From: Sulfurospirillum sp964466465
Lineage (GTDB): Bacteria; Campylobacterota; Campylobacteria; Campylobacterales; Sulfurospirillaceae
NCBI GenBank assembly: GCA_964466465.1
Contig: CAYXNJ010000001.1
Location: 1-64,000, forward strand
Reading direction: 5' to 3'
Length of the DNA: 64,000 nucleotides
Below are positions 52,375-61,838 of the stretch, in pieces. Below the pieces are notes generated by a model that was not told the DNA's origin, did not search any database, and saw only the letters and a program-made list of their open reading frames with translations. Made by a program: the position numbers and the translations under genes. The first letter of the stretch is position 1. Each line of letters starts with the position of its first letter.

Positions 52375-54440
52375 GCGGATTTGAAGATAGCCCTTACATT
52401 GAAAAATTAACAGAAGTGCTCTCTTCGCCACTTGATTTTGCAACGTTTGAAGGGGTGATGCAAGCCAATATTCCTGAACTTTACAAACGCACCATGGTGG
52501 TTGGAAAACTTCAATGCCCAATTGAAGTTTTAGAAAATTTTTTAGTGGTTCTTCGTCATAAGATTTATGGTTATCTGCGTGAAGGGCAGTTGCTTAGTAA
52601 CAATTACATTACGTTGTGGTTTCTCTACGCACAAGCCTCATTACCTCAAGATGCTGTTTTGACACAACTCATTGGGCTTGTCGAAACTTCGTATAATACT
52701 TACAGTAATGCCCAAAAAGAGAAGTATATTTTCGCACATCTTTTGTGTGTACTTCGTATGCTTAATGGCGAAGGTGAAGAAAGTGTCGCATGGTTTTTGG
52801 GTGAGCATGTGTGGTTTGAGGGTAAGTGTTACAGCCAAATGGATAAAGACGCTGTAGCCCTTAAAAATTTTTGTGAACAGTGTCATATCTCCTTTGATAT
52901 GGTAGCCTATGGCATAAAGCAAGCACTCGCTAAAGAGCGGTTTTTAAAAGCGTCCTATAGTGAACATATGGGCATTGGAATCTGGATGCTCGGTTTTTTT
53001 TGGCAGGTTAAAGGGTATGAAAATCACGTCGCATGGCGTGATGTGATTTACCCAGTGTTGCGTGAACTTTTTTTGGCATGTAAAGAAAAAGCGTTGATAG
53101 AAGAGGCGATGAGCTTGCATTTTCTCATGAGCCATATATTCTTGAATCGTGCACAAACGCAAGAAGAGTTTAAACAGTTTAATGATGAGGTTGAAAGAGA
53201 AGCAAGTGCATTTTATGCTTTATGGGCAGAAAAAAACAAGCTTTCTATGCCTCAAAAATCTTCACATGCAAAAAAATGTATTGCACTGATCAAAGATCGT
53301 ATTGTTAAAAATTCACCCTTTATCGTTGAGTTCTCTCTTCTTAGTGCTTTAGCTAAAGATGAGGCTTTTTGTCAAAATCACGAGATTGTTGTGTATTCAA
53401 TGGCAACAATTGAGAAAAGTTTGGATGATGTAAAGCTGATTTTAGAGATTAAAAAATTAGGGTTTGACGTCAGCGAAGTAGCACTACACAGTCTTGATCT
53501 TCAGAGCAATTTTCAAAGCCATTTAAAGCGTGCTCTTGCCATACGTGATGATATGCAACAGCGTGGCATTGAGACGATGATCGTTGCGAATAATAGCACA
53601 CCGATAGCTACATTTCTCTTTGCATCAAGGAGCGCAAAAAAACAGATTTTTTGGAGTCATGGCAACTTTGAGTATGATGTTTTAGGGATTGATTTGCGTA
53701 TAAGCCACAGTGTAGTGCTTGATCGACACTATTCCTTTGAGGTCATTACGGTGCCGATGCAGACAGAGATTTTTTATACACCTGAGTCTGATAAAGAGCG
53801 TATTGCTAACGAGAGAGCCAAATACCCAAAAGATGCTTTTATTCTTGGAACCATTGGACGGTTGATCAAAGTGGACAGTGATGCTTATTTGGAGACGATT
53901 GCCAAACTTATGAAGCGCTATCCCAACACGATTTACATTGCAGCAGGTAGTGGCGAAGTGGAAAGCATTAAAGCGAAAGTTGCGCAATTGGGTATTGCCG
54001 AGAGATTTTATTTCCCAGGGTTTGTTGACCCTCATATGTATGGTTATATGATTGATTTATGGATGGACACATTTCCGTTGAATGCGGGAGAAGCGTTGCA
54101 AGAGTTTTATGCTAAAGGCGGCGTTTATGTTCAACTCATTGATGATCCACATTATGCCAAAACGGCACAAGAGCAGTTTAAGACCAATAGCCGTGTGCAT
54201 CAGTTTTTAAAGAGATATGGATACGCATATGAAAAAGATCAACCGCCTTTGTTAGAGGGTGAAATGCTAGGATTGCATCGTTATGCCTCTTCTATGAATG
54301 AGTATATTAAAAGGGCATCAGCCTTTATTGAAAATAAACAACTTTACCATGCCTATCAGATTTTAAATCAACAACATGCAGCGTTTTACAATGATACAAT
54401 GCACATGGATCTAAAACAGATCAAAATGTTAATGGAGTGA
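52371..54440 (+). CDS. large glycosyltransferase, GT41/GT-B-like
   Basis: 689 residues from a GTG start overlapping the maf stop. The first 320 residues are helical, perhaps TPR-like, with no clear family. The C-terminal half has a GT-B second domain: FWSHGNFEYDVLG, GTIGRLIKVDSDAYLETIAKL, IAAGSGEVESIK and a FVDPHMYGYMIDLWMDTFP stretch, as in GT4/GT41 (SPINDLY-like) enzymes that modify protein Ser/Thr. It could glycosylate flagellin or extend a glycan; the donor is unknown. Confidence 0.82.
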   Translation: MSGFEDSPYIEKLTEVLSSPLDFATFEGVMQANIPELYKRTMVVGKLQCPIEVLENFLVVLRHKIYGYLREGQLLSNNYITLWFLYAQASLPQDAVLTQLIGLVETSYNTYSNAQKEKYIFAHLLCVLRMLNGEGEESVAWFLGEHVWFEGKCYSQMDKDAVALKNFCEQCHISFDMVAYGIKQALAKERFLKASYSEHMGIGIWMLGFFWQVKGYENHVAWRDVIYPVLRELFLACKEKALIEEAMSLHFLMSHIFLNRAQTQEEFKQFNDEVEREASAFYALWAEKNKLSMPQKSSHAKKCIALIKDRIVKNSPFIVEFSLLSALAKDEAFCQNHEIVVYSMATIEKSLDDVKLILEIKKLGFDVSEVALHSLDLQSNFQSHLKRALAIRDDMQQRGIETMIVANNSTPIATFLFASRSAKKQIFWSHGNFEYDVLGIDLRISHSVVLDRHYSFEVITVPMQTEIFYTPESDKERIANERAKYPKDAFILGTIGRLIKVDSDAYLETIAKLMKRYPNTIYIAAGSGEVESIKAKVAQLGIAERFYFPGFVDPHMYGYMIDLWMDTFPLNAGEALQEFYAKGGVYVQLIDDPHYAKTAQEQFKTNSRVHQFLKRYGYAYEKDQPPLLEGEMLGLHRYASSMNEYIKRASAFIENKQLYHAYQILNQQHAAFYNDTMHMDLKQIKMLME

Positions 54441-54443
54441 GTG

Positions 54444-55700
54444 ATGCAACATTTTAGCGAGAGAGGGTGGATTTTTACCAATACCTCATGTGAAGCTCCC
54501 ATACATTGGGCAAAAGAGCTCTGTTATCGGTGTAAAGGATTACTCGTAGAAATTTTGGTTTTCCCTCTTTTTTTCATTGGTCTTATCATCGTTTGGCTAC
54601 GCTCTTTAAAAAAGGCCCCCAACCAAAAAGTGCTTTTTGGAACAAGTTCCATTATCTCCTTAAAAACCGTCAAATCGGTCTTGGATAGTGAATTTGATAT
54701 TACCTATTTTTCGTTCAAAAATCTGAATATGCAAGTAAGCAATGAAAAGAGTGTCACCATTGAAAACATTGCTCCGCAATGGATCGCAAATGATTATCCT
54801 CTTTTGTTAGGGAAGTATTGGGCATTTTTATGGGCATTGGATCAATTCCATGTTTTCTTTCTCTATTTTGATGGGGGATTTTTAGATCGTACGGTTTTAT
54901 ATTGGCGGTTGGAGCCTATTGTGTACCAGTTCTTTGGTAAAAAAATAGCACTTCTTCCTTATGGCGCAGATGTTTGGGATTCACGAAAAAATACGAACCT
55001 GTATCAAAAATACGGTCATCTTGTGTATGACAAAGGGTATTTTAAAGAGGATTTTAAAAAGGAGAAAAGAGTGTATTGGTGGTGCAAGTACGCCCATTTA
55101 GTCTTAAGCCCCATTGATTATATGCGCTACATTCCCAGAGCTGATGTTGTCATGCTCTTTGGGCATGTCCTTGCCATTAGTGATCATCCTTACCGATTTT
55201 CATTGAATGACGAGCCTCTTAAAATGTTGCATTTTGCCAATCATGGTATTCGTAAAGGCTCCCATCATATTGCCTCTGTGTTTGACTCATTGAAGGATAA
55301 AGCGCAGTGCCAAATCTTAGAGGGAGTTTCGCGTGATAAGGCACTGGAAGCATTGCAGCATTGTCATATTTTTATTGATAATATCATTGATGGCTTTGTT
55401 TCCTATGCCACCATCGAAGCCCTTTTGGCAGGGAAAATTGTTATTACCAATATGGATAAGAGTTTGAACGCATTTTATCAGTATCTTGATCCTGAATATT
55501 ATGATGCACTTCTGGCGCATTGTCCTATTATCAATGCGCATAAAGAGAATTTAGAAGAGGTTTTACAAGAGCTATTGCTTCTTGATGCAGCGTCTCTTGT
55601 GCAAAAAAGTGAGCAGAGTAGGGTGTTTGCTGTTAAATTAATTGAAGATGATTGTGCTATGTGGAAAAAAATTCTCTCCAATCTTCTTGAGGCTTCCTGA
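54444..55700 (+). CDS. glycosyltransferase-like protein with N-terminal membrane anchor
   Basis: 418 residues, ATG six bases after GGAG, abutting the previous stop. One hydrophobic span at about 34-53. The following soluble part has LLPYGADVWDSRK, HFANHGIRKGSHH and SYATIEALLAGKIVITN, the last resembling the E-x7-E/nucleotide-binding part of GT-B enzymes. Family not assigned. It overlaps asnB by one base, so it belongs to the island operon. Confidence 0.78.
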   Translation: MQHFSERGWIFTNTSCEAPIHWAKELCYRCKGLLVEILVFPLFFIGLIIVWLRSLKKAPNQKVLFGTSSIISLKTVKSVLDSEFDITYFSFKNLNMQVSNEKSVTIENIAPQWIANDYPLLLGKYWAFLWALDQFHVFFLYFDGGFLDRTVLYWRLEPIVYQFFGKKIALLPYGADVWDSRKNTNLYQKYGHLVYDKGYFKEDFKKEKRVYWWCKYAHLVLSPIDYMRYIPRADVVMLFGHVLAISDHPYRFSLNDEPLKMLHFANHGIRKGSHHIASVFDSLKDKAQCQILEGVSRDKALEALQHCHIFIDNIIDGFVSYATIEALLAGKIVITNMDKSLNAFYQYLDPEYYDALLAHCPIINAHKENLEEVLQELLLLDAASLVQKSEQSRVFAVKLIEDDCAMWKKILSNLLEAS

Positions 55701-57439
55701 TGTGCGCACTTTTTGGCTTTGCAGCATCTCCTAATAGAACACTACTGGAAAAAATGGGACAGATTTTAATACATCGTGGTCCTGATGCTACAGCGTTTTG
55801 GCAGTCACCTCAATGCTCTTTGGGACTAGATCGTTTAGCCATTGTCGATCTTGAAGGCGGTATTCAGCCTTGTGTTAGTGGCGAGATTGTCTCTGTGATG
55901 AACGGGGAGATTTACAATTTTCAAGCATTACGCGTTGAGCTTGAAGCCTTGGGACACCAATTTACTTCTAATCACTCTGATGCTGAGCTCATCCCTGCTG
56001 CCTATAAAGCGTGGGAGCTTGATTTTGTGAACCATTTGGAGGGTATGTTCGCGATTGCCCTTTGGGATGGTGCTTTGCAAAACCTTCTTTTAGTACGTGA
56101 TCCAATAGGTAAAAAACCGTGTTATTACACGCTTGAGAAAGGAGATGTTTACTTTGCCTCAGAGATCAAAGCGCTTTTACCTGTAAAGAAAGATCTTGCG
56201 ATTTGCGAAGAAGCCCTTTACGCCTTTTTATCGAAAAAATCAGTCGCTTCGCCTCACTCAATTTATGAAGGCATAAAGCAAGTCCCCCCTGCGACGTTGA
56301 TGCTTTTTCATCAAGGTGTTTTAGTGAAGGAACAGCGTTACTGGCGTCCTTGTTTTGATGGCTCTTTAGTGCTTGGATATGAAGAGGACTATGTTACATT
56401 ACTCACGGAGTCACTAGAGCGTTCTGTAAAAATGCGCTGTCAAATGGATGTTGAATTTGGGGCATTTCTCTCAGGTGGTCTTGACTCAAGCCTTGTGGCA
56501 ACACTTACGGCACAACATACGCGTAAGCAGCTTGAAACCTTTACTTTGGTGTATGATGACAGCATTGCAGGCAAAGATGAAGATGAGCGTTTTGCGCAGA
56601 TGGTGGCAGAGAAAATTGGCGCTAAGAGGCATATCTACCGACTTGGGCATGAAGAGGTTTGGCAGAGCTTACCAAAAGTATTGAACGCTTTTGATGAGCC
56701 TTTTTCAGCAACCATCAGTCCCTACTTTTTATGCTCTCTTGTGAGAGAACACGTGAAAGTGGCGTTGTGTGGCGATGGTGCCGATGAGCTGTTTGGGAGC
56801 TACCTCACGCACCGCAATTCTGCTAAACTGGATGCGGATCAACTCTTTGTTTTGGAAAATGACGTATGGCGGAAAAAACTGAATGTTTTTAGCGATGAAG
56901 AACTCTCCATGATGTTTGGGAAGTACGTGAGCACACCTACTCTTTTTTCGGGTGGGGTACATGCAAAGACGCAACTGCATCAAACACTTGAGGGTGAATT
57001 CTGCGACCAACTCCCCAATCAAGTACTCAAATACGCCGATCGTCTCTCTATGGCGCACAGTGTTGAGGTAAGAAGTCCTTTTTTAGACAAAGCTTTTGTT
57101 GAACTGGTAGGACACATTCCCAGTGCTCTTAAGATTAAAGATACAGAAGTAAAGTATCTGCTTAAAAAAGTGGCGTTGCACTACTTACCCCAAGAGCTTG
57201 TTTTTAGACCTAAAGAGGGGTTTGTTTTGCCAATTTGGCGCTGGATGGATAGTGTGTGGAAGCACAGGGTGAAAGAAACCCTGCAAATGTCCGATATTAG
57301 CGTTGATTTTGGTATGAAACAAGCCTTCATTGAAAAATTGGTGAAAGAGTGGGAAGAAGGCGCTCCTCACCATGCCAAACTTTGGAGTTTGTTGATACTT
57401 ACACTTTGGAATAGGGAACGAAAAAATGGTTATCTCTGA
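55700..57439 (+). CDS. asparagine synthase (glutamine-hydrolysing) homolog
   Basis: 579 residues. Cys2 after Met1 is the glutaminase nucleophile (MCALFGFAAS), the N-terminal Ntn domain runs to about residue 205, and the synthetase domain has SGGLDSS (PP-loop) near 257 and CGDGADELFGS. Both halves look intact. In surface-sugar clusters such enzymes often amidate sugars rather than make asparagine; which applies here is open. A second copy follows at 62.7 kb. It overlaps the next gene by 14 bases. Confidence 0.9.
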   Translation: MCALFGFAASPNRTLLEKMGQILIHRGPDATAFWQSPQCSLGLDRLAIVDLEGGIQPCVSGEIVSVMNGEIYNFQALRVELEALGHQFTSNHSDAELIPAAYKAWELDFVNHLEGMFAIALWDGALQNLLLVRDPIGKKPCYYTLEKGDVYFASEIKALLPVKKDLAICEEALYAFLSKKSVASPHSIYEGIKQVPPATLMLFHQGVLVKEQRYWRPCFDGSLVLGYEEDYVTLLTESLERSVKMRCQMDVEFGAFLSGGLDSSLVATLTAQHTRKQLETFTLVYDDSIAGKDEDERFAQMVAEKIGAKRHIYRLGHEEVWQSLPKVLNAFDEPFSATISPYFLCSLVREHVKVALCGDGADELFGSYLTHRNSAKLDADQLFVLENDVWRKKLNVFSDEELSMMFGKYVSTPTLFSGGVHAKTQLHQTLEGEFCDQLPNQVLKYADRLSMAHSVEVRSPFLDKAFVELVGHIPSALKIKDTEVKYLLKKVALHYLPQELVFRPKEGFVLPIWRWMDSVWKHRVKETLQMSDISVDFGMKQAFIEKLVKEWEEGAPHHAKLWSLLILTLWNRERKNGYL

Positions 57440-58436
57440 AGCACATAAACAAAAATTGCTCACGATTGAGAGTAAATTAGAGCAATACACTTTTCCGCCA
57501 CAGGTTGTTATTGAAACGACTTCTGTGTGCAATATGAAATGTGCGCATTGTAACCATAAAATCATGCAACGCCCGAAATTTCATATGAGTGATACTTTGT
57601 TTCGCAAAATTATTGATGAAATTGCACTCATCGCACCCGATACAGAGGTATGGCCGACTTTTTATGGTGAGGCATTTACGTTGGGTGACACACTGTTTGA
57701 AAGGTTACGTTATGCCCGTGATAAAGGGCTTCGTAAGCTGGTTTTAAATTCGAATGGAAAATTATTGGGGCGTAAAGATTACATTGATCAGATTTTAACA
57801 TCAGGACTTAAACGCTTTATTTTCTCTTTGGATGGTTTTAAAAAAGAGACCTTTGAGCGTATTCGAGTGGGGGGAGATCGCGATAAAATTTACGCCAATG
57901 TGGAAAAACTCTTAGCACGCAAAAAAGAGCTTGGAGTAGAGTTTCCCATCATCCAGTGTCAATTTTCAGCGATTGATGACAATGCTTTGGAAGTAGCTGA
58001 TTTTCGGGCTTTTTGGGAGAGCAGAGGCGCTGAGGTTAAAGTGCGTAATATGCTCTCTTGGACCAATAGCGGCGATGTGGTTGCCCAGAATTTGGACTAT
58101 GAAACCGATTTTCGCATTGCGTGCCCATGGGGCAATAACACCATGGCAATTCACGCCAATGGCAATATCGTAGCGTGTGCGGTAGATTATGAAGGTCACT
58201 TTGTCGCAGGTAATGCCCAAGATGAGAGTTTAGCGTCTATTTGGCAAAATGAGCACTATACAAAATTGCGTAAAGTGCATAAAGAACACCGTTGGGATGA
58301 ACTGCCAGACGTGTGCAAAACCTGCCCTGATTGGCAAGCTGTTGGCGCGGAGTACTATGAAAATAAAACGCTAGGCGAAGCAAAAGAGGAAGCACGTCCT
58401 TTTTGGTGGGACAAAAGTGAAAATCATTCATCTTAA
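57426..58436 (+). CDS. radical SAM/SPASM domain enzyme
   Basis: 336 residues. The [4Fe-4S]-SAM site CNMKCAHC (Cys35, 39, 42) starts a TIM-barrel, with the FSLDGFKKETFERIRVGGD region. A C-terminal SPASM domain carries auxiliary-cluster Cys (CPWGNNTMAIHANGNIVAC, then VCKTCPDW). SPASM radical enzymes modify peptides or sugars; the substrate is unknown. It sits between asnB and the GNAT fusion in one tightly overlapping operon, overlapping the latter by 20 bases. Confidence 0.9.
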   Translation: MVISEAHKQKLLTIESKLEQYTFPPQVVIETTSVCNMKCAHCNHKIMQRPKFHMSDTLFRKIIDEIALIAPDTEVWPTFYGEAFTLGDTLFERLRYARDKGLRKLVLNSNGKLLGRKDYIDQILTSGLKRFIFSLDGFKKETFERIRVGGDRDKIYANVEKLLARKKELGVEFPIIQCQFSAIDDNALEVADFRAFWESRGAEVKVRNMLSWTNSGDVVAQNLDYETDFRIACPWGNNTMAIHANGNIVACAVDYEGHFVAGNAQDESLASIWQNEHYTKLRKVHKEHRWDELPDVCKTCPDWQAVGAEYYENKTLGEAKEEARPFWWDKSENHSS

Positions 58437-59838
58437 AGAGCATCCCGCTTTCATTGAAGCGTATGTAAACCTTCGCAACCACCATGCAAAGGCGCTTTAC
58501 TCGTCTGTCATGAGTGTCGAAGAGACGAAAATTTGGCTTGAAACAAAAGATGTTGAAGTTTTAATAGCGTTGGAAAATGAAACACTTTTGGGTGTGGGAA
58601 TTTTATACGCACACAAAGAAGGTGAAGTGACGGTGTTTGTTGCAAAGTCCAATCAAGGGATTGCAACGAAGCTTTTAGAAGCCATTAAAGAGCGCGGCAG
58701 GGAGCGAAAATTCTCCCATCTTTGGGCGTGGGTTGCCGATGAAAATGAAGCATCCCAAAGAGTCTTTACTAAAAACGGATTTATTTTTCTCAGAAGTGAG
58801 ACTAAAACAGTGCACGATGTAGCCCATCACGGTGCAATTTTTCAATACGGATTAACCATGCAAAAAATAGAACATACCAAAGAGCACTATGGCATACGAG
58901 ACGAAGCTGTAGCATTTCCAATGATGATCGTTTTGTCGTTTAGTTATGTGTGTAACGCACTCTGCCCTAATTGTCCTTATACCAACTCGACCATTCGTGC
59001 GGATTACAAAGATGCCAAATACATGAGTGAAGCCATTTTCAAAAAGATTGCCGATGAAGCAGGTCAATTTGGCGCGTGGCTTCGTATCTCAGGCGGTGGT
59101 GAGCCTTTAATGCATCCGCAATTTTTAGAGTTGATGCGCTACGCGAAAGAGAAAGGGTGTAAGCTTGGCATCATTAACAATGGTTCACTGATGAGCATTG
59201 ATAAAGCCAAAGCGCTGTTTGAAATGGGTGTTGAGATGTTGGAGTTTTCTGTTGATGCTTCGACAGAGCACGATTATGACATCGTGCGTAAAGGGCTTAG
59301 TTTTGAAAAGTTAGTATCGCAATTGCGTGCAGTCTATGCCTTGCGAAACGAGATGGGTGCAAAAACGAAAATCATCGCTTCGGCTATCAATCAGCAAGGT
59401 ATTGATGTGGACGCTGTTGAGCAGTTTTGGCAACCATATGTGGATCAATTTCAGAAAAGAAAGTACCTCACATGGGGCATTAATGACCCGCAAAATTCAG
59501 CCGATGAGACGCCTTATCTTCCTCCTGAGGAGAAAATCCCTTGTCCGTTTATCTTTGAGCGTTTAAACATCGACAGTCGTGGTCAAGTGATGGTGTGTGG
59601 GTATGATATTGCCGCTCATACCAACATGGGTAATATTACGGAAAAAAGCATTCAAGAGATTTGGCATGGTGAAGGATTTGATTTTTACCGCCAAAAGCAT
59701 TTAGCGCGCAAGGGCGATGAGATAGCAATGTGCAAAGAGTGTCCTGATTGGAAGTATCGCTCATGGCATCATAACTACTGGAAGTTGGTTGAAAATGCTG
59801 AAATTTCCAAAAACAAAACGTTACATGTAGAAGGATAA
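58417..59838 (+). CDS. GNAT acetyltransferase fused to radical SAM/SPASM enzyme
   Basis: 473 residues from GTG. Residues 1-145 form a GNAT domain (VFVAKSNQGIATKLLEAIKERG has the acetyl-CoA loop, and NEASQRVFTKNGFIFLR the last helix-strand). From about 160, a radical SAM domain has CNALCPNC (Cys179, 183, 186) and ISGGGEPLMHPQ. A SPASM-like tail begins near Cys376 and ends ...MCKECPDW. One chain that can acetylate and do radical chemistry is unusual. Its substrate is probably an amino-sugar or peptide amine in the same pathway. Confidence 0.88.
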   Translation: MKIIHLKEHPAFIEAYVNLRNHHAKALYSSVMSVEETKIWLETKDVEVLIALENETLLGVGILYAHKEGEVTVFVAKSNQGIATKLLEAIKERGRERKFSHLWAWVADENEASQRVFTKNGFIFLRSETKTVHDVAHHGAIFQYGLTMQKIEHTKEHYGIRDEAVAFPMMIVLSFSYVCNALCPNCPYTNSTIRADYKDAKYMSEAIFKKIADEAGQFGAWLRISGGGEPLMHPQFLELMRYAKEKGCKLGIINNGSLMSIDKAKALFEMGVEMLEFSVDASTEHDYDIVRKGLSFEKLVSQLRAVYALRNEMGAKTKIIASAINQQGIDVDAVEQFWQPYVDQFQKRKYLTWGINDPQNSADETPYLPPEEKIPCPFIFERLNIDSRGQVMVCGYDIAAHTNMGNITEKSIQEIWHGEGFDFYRQKHLARKGDEIAMCKECPDWKYRSWHHNYWKLVENAEISKNKTLHVEG

Positions 59839-59844
59839 AGAACA

Positions 59845-60879
59845 ATGAAAACCTTTTTAATTACTGGTGGAGCTGGGTTTATTGGCTCAAACTTTTTGCA
59901 TTATCTTTTTAAACACTATCCTGATGCTAAAATCATCGTCTTAGATCTGTTAACGTATGCGGGCAATGTCGATAACTTTCCTATCCGCCCCAATCAAACC
60001 TCGGGGCGTTTTGAATTTTGGTATGGCAGTGTCACCAACAGTGCTTTAGTGGAAGAGCTGGTCGCACGCAGCGATATTGTAGTGCATTTTGCGGCAGAAA
60101 CGCATGTCACACGCTCCATTTACGATAATAGAAACTTTTTTGAAACCGATGTTATTGGAACCCAAACGGTTGCCAATGCGGTACTCAATCATAAAAAAAG
60201 CATTGAGCGGTTTATTCACATCTCTACTTCAGAGGTTTACGGTACATCGGAGAATTGCAGTTTTATGGATGAAAATCATCCGCTAAACCCTGCGTCGCCG
60301 TATGCTGCGGCTAAAGTGGGTGCGGATAGATTGGTCTATTCGTATGTCAATACCTATGATATTCCAGCGACCATTGTTCGCCCTTTTAACAATTATGGGG
60401 CACGTCAGCATCTTGAAAAAGCGATTCCTCGCTTTATTACGGCACTGCTTTTAGATGAAAAGCTAACCGTGCATGGACAAGGTGAAGCCTCACGTGATTG
60501 GATTTATGTGGATGACACCTGCAAAGGCTTAGATGCGATTATCAAAGCCCCTCTTGATAAAGTGAAAGGCGAAGTGTTTAACCTTGGTACGGGTCGTTCG
60601 ATCTCAATTAAAGAGATTGCACTTAAAGTCGCACAGGCTTTTGGTGTGGGCGAAGAGAAGATTATTTACAATGAAGACCGCCCTGGACAAGTCGATTGTC
60701 ACCTTGCCGATACTTCAAAAATAGAGCGCATTTTAGGATGGAAGCCTGAAGTGGTTTTGGAAGAGGGACTTAGCAAAACCATTGAATGGTATAAAACCAA
60801 TAAAGAGATGTGGGAAAAGCAGATTTGGATGCGTCAAGTGCCTATTATGCTTAAAGACGGTAAAAAAGTTATTCATTAA
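59845..60879 (+). CDS. NAD-dependent sugar epimerase/dehydratase, LegB/GalE-like
   Basis: 344 residues of an extended SDR. GGAGFIGSNFLHYLF binds NAD, YAAAK holds the catalytic Tyr and Lys, and NNYGARQHLEKAIPRFI and GQGEASRDWIYVDD follow. The motif STSEVYG has Ser where RmlB has the dehydratase Asp, so a plain dTDP-glucose 4,6-dehydratase is unlikely; UXS, GalE or the LegB-type GDP-GlcNAc dehydratase fit better. Such an enzyme would make a nucleotide sugar for flagellin modification. Confidence 0.88.
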   Translation: MKTFLITGGAGFIGSNFLHYLFKHYPDAKIIVLDLLTYAGNVDNFPIRPNQTSGRFEFWYGSVTNSALVEELVARSDIVVHFAAETHVTRSIYDNRNFFETDVIGTQTVANAVLNHKKSIERFIHISTSEVYGTSENCSFMDENHPLNPASPYAAAKVGADRLVYSYVNTYDIPATIVRPFNNYGARQHLEKAIPRFITALLLDEKLTVHGQGEASRDWIYVDDTCKGLDAIIKAPLDKVKGEVFNLGTGRSISIKEIALKVAQAFGVGEEKIIYNEDRPGQVDCHLADTSKIERILGWKPEVVLEEGLSKTIEWYKTNKEMWEKQIWMRQVPIMLKDGKKVIH

Positions 60880-60893
60880 AAGAGGAATATTGC

Positions 60894-61838
60894 ATGCAAA
60901 AAAAAGCATTAGAGTATTTGGTTTGTCCTATATGTCAGTGTGATTTTGAACTTCATGATGTTGTTGAAGAGAAAAATCGCATTAAAGAGGGGACGCTCTT
61001 TTGTCCACTATGCAAAGCATCGTTTGCCATTCATCATTTTATCCCTCGTTTTGTGAGTGATCAAGAGTATGTTGCCTCTTTTGGCGAGGAGTGGCATCTG
61101 TTTAAACATGTAAAAAATGAACGACCTGCCATGTCTGAAGATGAGATGTATCAGTATATGGGGCTTAAAAAAGAAGATATTGCTGATAAGGAAGTGCTTG
61201 AAATTGGTTGTGGGGCAGGGCCATATTTGGATATTAGTGCAAGAGTGTTTGGTGCAAAACATATCATTGGGGTTGATTTGAGTCGAGCTGTGGATGCTGC
61301 GTATGAAAATGTGGGGCATTTAGAAAATGTTACCATCATTCAAGCCAATCTCTTTCATTTACCGTTGCGAAAAAGCACGTTTGATGTGGTTTATTCTCTT
61401 GGAGTTTTGCATCACACCCCAAATACCCATCAAGCATTTCAAGCCATTGCACCATTTGTGAAACCTAAAGGGCTTCTAAGCGTGTGGCTTTATGGGGCTT
61501 ACTGGCTTAAAAAGAGCGTGAATCAAGATCGTATTCGTAAACTCTTTACCTCTAAAATGTCACCGATGGCACTGTATCGCTTTTCTATCATTGCGTCATG
61601 GCTCTATTATCTCTATAAAATCCCTTTTATAGGGCACGCGTTTAGGGAAACATTTCCCATAGCGATGGACCAAGACCGTCATGTAAGAGCTTTAAATACT
61701 TATGATCTTTACAGTCCAACCTACATCAATCGCCATTATGTTGATGAGGTGTATCGATGGTTTAGCGAAGAAGGATTTGAAGCGATTGAGCCATGCCATT
61801 ACCTTTTAGGTATGAAAGGGCAAAAGGTGGTACTCTAA
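60894..61838 (+). CDS. SAM methyltransferase with Trm112-like zinc domain
   Basis: 314 residues. The N terminus has a Cys4 site (C11, C14, C37, C40) like Trm112/DUF-type zinc ribbons. SAM methyltransferase domain from about residue 95: VLEIGCGAGPYLDI motif I, VYSLGVLHHTPNTHQAF motif with the post-II region. It probably methylates a sugar or carboxyl of the glycan; its gene overlaps the next methyltransferase by one base. Confidence 0.88.
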   Translation: MQKKALEYLVCPICQCDFELHDVVEEKNRIKEGTLFCPLCKASFAIHHFIPRFVSDQEYVASFGEEWHLFKHVKNERPAMSEDEMYQYMGLKKEDIADKEVLEIGCGAGPYLDISARVFGAKHIIGVDLSRAVDAAYENVGHLENVTIIQANLFHLPLRKSTFDVVYSLGVLHHTPNTHQAFQAIAPFVKPKGLLSVWLYGAYWLKKSVNQDRIRKLFTSKMSPMALYRFSIIASWLYYLYKIPFIGHAFRETFPIAMDQDRHVRALNTYDLYSPTYINRHYVDEVYRWFSEEGFEAIEPCHYLLGMKGQKVVL

